Source of the DNA: Emiliania huxleyi CCMP1516
Taxonomy: Eukaryota; Haptophyta; Isochrysidales; Noelaerhabdaceae
Direction of reading: 5' to 3'
Assembly (NCBI RefSeq): GCF_000372725.1
Contig: NW_005201732.1
Coordinates: 4,098-68,097 of the forward strand
Length of the DNA: 64,000 nt
A program made the translations under genes and the position numbers. Shown here in pieces: positions 58,983 through 64,000 of this stretch (positions are counted from its first letter, which is position 1; each line of letters starts with the position of its first letter). The notes under the pieces were generated by a model that was not told the DNA's origin, did not search any database, and saw only the letters and a program-made list of their open reading frames with translations.

Positions 58983-60576
58983 ATGCCCGAGCCGCAGCAG
59001 CCAGACGCGCGGAGCGCGCCGCTGCTTGACCCTGAGAACGCCGTGAGGTGCGACACCGAGGGCGAAGCAGCCTCTGGCCCGTCGCCTCAAGCCAGCGAGG
59101 CGCCGCCGCCGGCCACAAAGGGCTCCGGCTCCGCGGCTCTGGTGTTTGTGCTCTGGAACACGATGATGGGATCGACGCTGCTCGTGATGCCCTCTTGCTT
59201 CCGCGAGTCGGGCTGGCTCCTCGGCCTCGTCCTCGCGGTGCTCTGCGCCGGCGTCTCGCAGTACACGTGTGGCGTCGTGCTGCTGCACGGCATGCGGCTG
59301 CCAGACCCGCAGGCCGAGGTGGCGGACCTGGCGCACGCGTACCTCGGGCGGTATGGCTGGGGCGCCACGCTCTTCGCCTCGGTCGGCGTCTGCTTCGGCG
59401 CCGCGTGCGCGATGCACGGCTACCTCGCCACGTCTCTCAACGACCTGCTGGTCGACTCTCGAGAGCAAGGCGGGCTCGGCCTCGCCTCCGCGTGGACGTC
59501 GCTCTCGCCGAACCCTAAGGGCGTGGCGGCGGCGCTTGTGCTGGCACTGCTCCTCCCGCTCTGCTCGCTGCGCTCGATGGCGCTGCTCGCGCGCCTCAAC
59601 GGCGTCGGCATCGCCTGCCTCTTTTTGATCCTCGCCTTCATCGGTGCCTCGGCCGTCGCAAACGGCCTCGCGCCAGAGGCGCTCGCGCCAGCCTCGCTCG
59701 CGCAGCCGTCGCTCAAGGTGCTCGGCACGCTCGCCCTCTCCTTCTTCATCCACTCGATCGCCATCACCATCTTCCGCGCCGCAGCCACGCCCGCGCACAA
59801 TGCGCGCAACCTCGGCGCCGCCTCTCGAGCGCAGCCTGGGGAGATCGGCCGAGATCAGCCGAGGTGCACCCGAGAGGGAGCGAGATGTAGGCGCCGCCTA
59901 TGCGCTCGTCCTGCTCACCTACGTCTCCGTCGGCGTCTCGGCCAACCTGTGCCCGCCGCTCGGCGACCCTCTTCTCTCGCCCGCGGGAGAAGGGTCTGCG
60001 GCCGATGCCAAGCCACCCGCCCCATTCGGTGGGAGTAGGCGACCCTGCCTCGCTCGAGTCTGCGGCGGCGCGCAACTCCTTCCTCTCCGTGCGCCAGCCG
60101 CCCTCGCTCGCCACGCCGCTGCTCGTCGCGCGCTTCGCCGTCGTCCTCCAGTGCGTCACCGTCTACCCGGTCCTCGTGTACGCCATCCGCACTCAAACTT
60201 TCTGCGCGCTCGTCTACCGAGACCCGTACCCCGGTCCACGCACCCGCCCCTCGCGGGCCGGACCCACTCAGCGACCGCGCCCTCTCACGCGCCCGCCGCC
60301 GTGCGCTCAGGCGCGCTCCCCGTCCTCGGCCTCAACGCGATTGTGCTCTGCGCGACCGCCGCCGTCTCCATTTTTGGGCTGCACATCGCCGACGTGCTGC
60401 GCTTCACCGGCGCCTTCGCCGCGCTCGTCATGGTGTACGCCGTGCCCGCAGGCGTGCAGTGGGCCGAGCTCGCCGCCGCGGCCAGGTCGAGCCGCCGCGC
60501 GCGCGCGGCGCGGTTGGCGCTCACGGGAGGGCTGCTCTGCTGCGGCTGCCTCACTGTGGCGGTGCAATTCGAGTGA
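58983..60576 (+). CDS. Amino-acid/auxin permease family (SLC38-like) transporter
   Basis: Four exons, 58983-59814, 59891-59962, 60039-60203, 60311-60576, give 444 residues. It is a proton- or sodium-coupled amino-acid transporter. The signature of the first helix is visible (FVLWNTMMGSTLLVMP), followed by about ten more hydrophobic helices, HSIAITIFRAA near 265-275, the spliced NLGAAYALVLLTYVSVGV, VTVYPVLVYAIRTQ and ALPVLGLNAIVLCATAAVSI. The arrangement is closest to the SLC38A9-like branch, which suggests an endosomal or vacuolar membrane (inference). All three introns (76, 76 and 107 nt) are GC-AG, and each is flanked by an 8-10 bp direct repeat (GGCGCCGCCT, GGCGACCCT, GCGCGCTC). The first about 45 residues are hydrophilic and Pro/Ala-rich. 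It is convergent with the light-harvesting gene. Confidence 0.9.
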
Positions 60577-60789
60577 GCCCGGTCTAAATAAGTAGGGGAG
60601 AAAATTGAGTTTTTTGGCTGTGTCTTTGGTGGCAAGTATGCGTTGAACTAAGAACTCGAAAGCACATTCGAAGGAGGAACGTCGGAGTGGAGGGGGGGGG
60701 GGCGGCCCCAGCTCCACCGAAAGCGGGCGGCGGTGTCGCCCGCCGGCCGCCGCCACACGCTCAACCCTCGCGCAGCAGCAGCACGCAGC

Positions 60790-61574
60790 TCACGCCTCGT
60801 ACGGGAGCGGCCACACCGGGTTGCCCGTCAGCGACTCGTGGATCATCATGCCGATGATGCCCATCATCGCGGCGCGGCCTGGGGGCATGCAGAGGCGAGG
60901 GGTGGGATAGTGGCCGGGGGCTGGCCGTCGGGGCGGCGGACGGCTGTGGGATGGACAGCGCGACGGGGAGAGGTGGGCGGTGGCGGATTGGCGAGGGCGG
61001 CGAGGGCGGCAACGAGGAGCCGAAAGCACGCAAGGGTGCCGCGTTTCACACGACGGGAGCGGGGGGGGGGGGGGGCACCGTTGTTGCGCTCGGCGTTGAG
61101 CTTGAAGAACTTCACCTCCGGGTCGTCGTAGCGCACCCACGGGATGCGGTCGCCGACCACGTCGCCGGGCTCGAGGTTCGGGTCCTGCGCAAAGAGCGAG
61201 TTGTCCAGGATGGCCACGATCGCCACGATCTGGGCCCAGCCGGCCTGCGGCAGCGCCGCCCATGAGCCGAGCGTGCCGGCGGGGATATCCTCAAACTTGA
61301 GGGGCGGGAAGGAGAGGTACGAGCAGTAGCCGTCCCACTTGAAGTTGGCCGTGACAAGCACGTGCGTCACCGCCGCCATCGCGATCCGCCCGTGCTTGAT
61401 CTCCATCTCCTGCCAGCGGCGGTACTTCTCCGGCATCTTTGTCATCAGGCCAAGCGGATCGTACACGCCGAGCGGGCGCGTGGTGCCGACGTCGCCAACA
61501 TTGATGGCCGTCATGCGCGGCGCGGGCGCGCGCATGGGCGCGAGCGCAACGGAAGAGACGGCAGCAGACAGCAT
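60790..61574 (-). CDS. Fucoxanthin/chlorophyll a-c binding light-harvesting protein
   Basis: Two exons, 61574-61079 and 60878-60790, give 194 residues. The 200-nt intron is GT-AG. It is a thylakoid antenna protein. Helix 1 carries the chlorophyll-binding EMEIKHGRIAMAAVTHVLV; helix 3, created at the splice junction, carries ERNNG|RAAMMGIIGMMIHE; the C-terminus is ESLTGNPVWPLPYEA. The middle helix is near TLGSWAALPQAGWAQIVAIV. The N-terminus (MLSAAVSSVALAPMRAPAP) fits a bipartite plastid-targeting leader ending before PRMTAINVGD. The length (about 195) is usual for FCP-type proteins of haptophytes and heterokonts, and this gene is the main taxonomic clue in the window. Upstream in-frame sequence has only a GTG, so ATG 61574 is used. 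Confidence 0.95.
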
Positions 61575-62454
61575 GCTTCCTGCGCGCGGGGAGCAAGCGG
61601 CGATCAGCACGCAAAAGCCGCAAGCAGAGAGATTCGGCGAATGAATGCGGTGGCGCAGCGGCCACCAGAGGGCCGTGCCGCTGCAGTGTGTCGCGGCGGG
61701 CCGTGTGCGGCCACGAGGCGACGAGCAGATGGGGCGCAGGGACGCAGCGCCGCAGAGGCGGCAAACGCCGTCGGGGTGTCGCCGCCGCCGGGTGCGCTGC
61801 TGACACCCGTGCCGCGCGCCGGACCCGCTGGCCGCCGCGCCGGGGGCTCTGCCGGGCCTCTCCAGCAGTGTGTCGTGAGCAGCAGCAGTGGTGGGGCGCC
61901 GTGTGTTTCAGCAGCTCTGCGATCGCCTGGGCCAGCTCTCGGAGAGGTGCAATTCAGCTCTGCGGAAAAGAAACACAGCGCTTTTCAGTCAACGCCAGCG
62001 ATATTGCCACACGTGCTCGAATCCCTCTTGCCGCTGGAGACGGGGTCGAAGCGCTGCTGGAAACGGAGGTCGGAGCCAGACACAGTTGCAACCAGACACA
62101 GTTGCAACCGGCGGGATGGGGAATGGGACTTGCCGAGCCCGGTGCCTCTCAAGAAAGATCGAGACGGACTCCATGGACGGCCAATATTTGTTCATCAATT
62201 TTTATTAATCGATGCTTTTTGCACGGCTGAGTCCTCCCCCCCCCCCCTCCGCCCTCCCCCCCCCCCCATTCCCCTGCCCTCTCCCGCCACGCACGCCGTC
62301 CGAGCCCTCTCCGCTCTTGCACAGGAGGAAAATGGACAATTAATCAAATGGAAGCAAGAACCTTCCATTCTATTTCGCCGCCACCGCGGCGCGCGCGCCT
62401 TATCCGCGCGCGATATTAGTAGAACCAAACTTCTAACTTGTGTGGTTGTTTTGG
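61575..62454. other. Region upstream of the light-harvesting gene
   Basis: About 880 nt. It contains a tandem duplication of CAGACACAGTTGCAAC near 62078-62110 and pyrimidine-rich poly-C tracts at about 62236-62270. It must include the antenna-gene promoter. No gene was recognised; a long plus-strand frame through here is antisense to the antenna gene and then low complexity. Confidence 0.5.
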
Positions 62455-63320
62455 AGCGGCCGCACTCTGCTCGCTACCCCCCCTGCACAACTAAGCTCAT
62501 CCCTGCTGCTAGGGGGGGGGGGTCTGACCCCCCCAGCAGCAGAGCGCTCCTGCTGGGGGGGGGGGTCCCGACCCCCCCCAGCAGCAGAGCGCTCCTGCTG
62601 GGGGGGGGGTCCCGACCCCCCCAGCAGCAGAGCGCACTGGACCCAGCTCTCCCGCCTCCTCGCCGCCGCCCCCCCCTCTCCGCCCTCAATTCGTGTTTAA
62701 GCGGTACTCGTACGCTCGAGGCGGTTGTGTTCGCCGCGCCTTCGAGCCCAATACACCTTCGTCGTGTCGAGTGCTGGCAACGTTTACTCGGCAGTGTCGC
62801 AGTGTCGAGCAACACTCGGTGTCAGAGCGTCGCGCCTCCATCAGTAGTCTCATCACCGAATTGATTGCTGGCCTGTGGCGTATGACCTCGCGCGGATATC
62901 ACCAACGACGAGCATGCGAAGATAGGGAACAATATCTTGTACAGCCCGCTGTGCTCCCCGCTGTGCCACGGCGTACGATGGGCTGCGAGAGCCGTATCTT
63001 CCCTTCTTGAAGCAGAGGAGCCGCGAGGCACGAGAGGCGTAGAAGAGAGGCTGGCGTGCCCCGCACCTCCCGGTTGGCAGTAGGAGGGCCCGCCGGTGAG
63101 ACCACTGATTTTGATGCCGACTATAAACTCTCGCCACTGGAACGCATGCTACTTACAGCTGCTGTCTGTACAGAGATGCCAGCACCCCCCACAGGCAGAG
63201 CGCTCCTGCTGGGGGGGGGGTCCGGGTCCCGACCCCCCCAGCAGCAGAGCGCTGCTGCTGGGGGGGGGTCGGCCATGAGCTTAGTTGTGCAGGGGGGGTA
63301 GCGAGCAGAGTGCGGCCGCT
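62455..63320. mobile_element. Inverted-repeat element with perfect 46-bp termini
   Basis: 62455-62500 and 63275-63320 are a perfect 46-bp inverted repeat starting AGCGGCCGCACTCTGCTCGC. Inside each terminus lie runs of a C/G hairpin unit (AGCAGCAGAGCGCT followed by G- and C-runs) at 62500-62635 and 63172-63270. TTGG lies immediately left and one base after the right end, a possible 4-bp target duplication. The 540-bp core has no recognisable transposase. It is a non-autonomous DNA-transposon-like or foldback element. Confidence 0.75.
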
Positions 63321-63337
63321 CTTGGATAAAACGTATA

Positions 63338-63707
63338 TAGAGCTGTCAAACGTTAACTTTGGGCCTAACAGTTGCACTATTGTTGGCTGAAAATCCTCAA
63401 CGTTGTTCAAGTGTTCTCCCCAGCCCAAGCTGTTACTGTTTGTTACTGTTGTTACTGTTGTTCAGTGGTCAGCAAGCAGAAAATGCCAAAAAACCCGGGT
63501 AAAACCCGAAAATACCTGGGGTTTTCCAGGTATTTTCGGGTATTACCCGCACTGGACGCTGGAGATCGTCGTGGGTCACTGCCAGGCCTTCCTTATTGTT
63601 GTTCAGCTGGCCTAACGTTAGCTACTGTTGTTGGGGAGCCCCACTGTTGTTCTGTTGTTACTGTTAACACTAGCAACACTGTTCAGCTCTAACGTTTGAC
63701 AGCTCTA
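63338..63707. mobile_element. hAT-type MITE with 8-bp target-site duplication
   Basis: The termini TAGAGCTGTCAAACGTTA (63338-63355) and its exact complement (63690-63707) form an 18-bp inverted repeat. AACGTATA flanks both ends (63330-63337 and 63708-63715), an exact 8-bp target-site duplication. An 8-bp duplication and a terminus beginning TAGAG are hAT hallmarks. The 370-bp interior has no coding capacity. It has GTTACTGTT-type repeats and a 22-bp-stem hairpin (63498-63519 with 63526-63547, one mismatch). Confidence 0.88.
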
Positions 63708-64000
63708 AACGTATACAGAACTCCTGCAGCGCGAATGCGGCGCATGCCATGGCTCCTCCTATGCATGGGCCCCTATGGCGTGGCCGCTATCGAGTACCAT
63801 CCTGCCCACATGGCGCCAGAGGGCCTAACGAGGCGCGCGTGCTCGCGAGCACATTGTTCTTCGACCACTCTCTTGTGCAGTTGTGCATCCAAAAGCGGGC
63901 CTGTGCTTTGTGGGTTAGACACGCACTCTCCGTTCACACACGAGACTCCAACGCCCTTGTCGCATGTCGCGGGGCGGGGTACCGGATGGGTGGCATTGAA

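Noticed and set aside
61362-62864. 500-codon plus-strand frame
   Set aside because: It starts antisense to the light-harvesting gene and continues through poly-C and transposon DNA; there are no domains.

Overview
This is nuclear DNA from a GC-rich eukaryotic alga, most likely a haptophyte (inference). The support is a fucoxanthin/chlorophyll-binding type light-harvesting protein at the right end, a single-exon modular polyketide synthase (PKS) of 4,424 residues, short introns of which most begin with GC instead of GT, and secreted proteins with PA14, WSC, IPT/TIG and proline-rich segments. No bacterial operon structure, rRNA, tRNA or CRISPR array was seen.

Layout, left to right. 1-4832 (-): the 5' part of a large secreted IPT/TIG-PA14-WSC protein that runs off the left edge. 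5199-5995 (-): a Frag1/DRAM/Sfk1-type membrane protein behind a long CT/GA microsatellite. 7339-20613 (+): a PKS with no acyltransferase domain, ordered ACP-[KS-KR-ACP]-[KS-DH-ER-KR-ACP]-[KS0-ACP]-TE-ACP-(KR-like remnant)-C. 20837-23076 (-): enolase, six exons. 23870-27423 (+): a short VPS13-like lipid-transfer protein. 27690-28798 (+): serine O-acetyltransferase. 29659-32766 (-): an F-box/SNF2 helicase/RING protein. 34293-35521 (-) and 38494-39692 (+): two prolyl 4-hydroxylases in inverted orientation that share a 1,079-bp identical tract. 40425-42200 (-): an ASCH-UIM-IMPACT protein. 42603-43307 (-): phosphoserine phosphatase. 44624-48796 (+): a MUS81-like nuclease enlarged with R3H and RanBP2-finger modules. 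49112-50997 (-): a family C69 dipeptidase. About 51.0-54.0 kb: a tandem repeat array and other repeats. 54086-54697 (-): a conserved unknown membrane protein. 55098-56627 (-): a sulfotransferase. 57826-58614 (+): a Fringe-like glycosyltransferase. 58763-58939: a remnant of an FAD-linked oxidase. 58983-60576 (+): an amino-acid transporter. 60790-61574 (-): the light-harvesting protein. 62.4-63.7 kb: two adjacent inverted-repeat elements, one a hAT-type MITE with an 8-bp target duplication.

The genes do not form one pathway. The PKS stands alone, and needs at least an acyltransferase and a phosphopantetheinyl transferase from elsewhere. Phosphoserine phosphatase and serine acetyltransferase are consecutive in serine-to-cysteine synthesis but lie 14 kb apart. 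The prolyl hydroxylases, sulfotransferase, Fringe-like transferase and IPT/WSC protein would all suit secretory-pathway or cell-surface glycoprotein work.

Exon structures were worked out by eye from reading-frame continuity, family conservation and splice sites. Of 27 introns placed, 16 are GC-AG. Several introns are flanked by short direct repeats, which points to recent intron gain.
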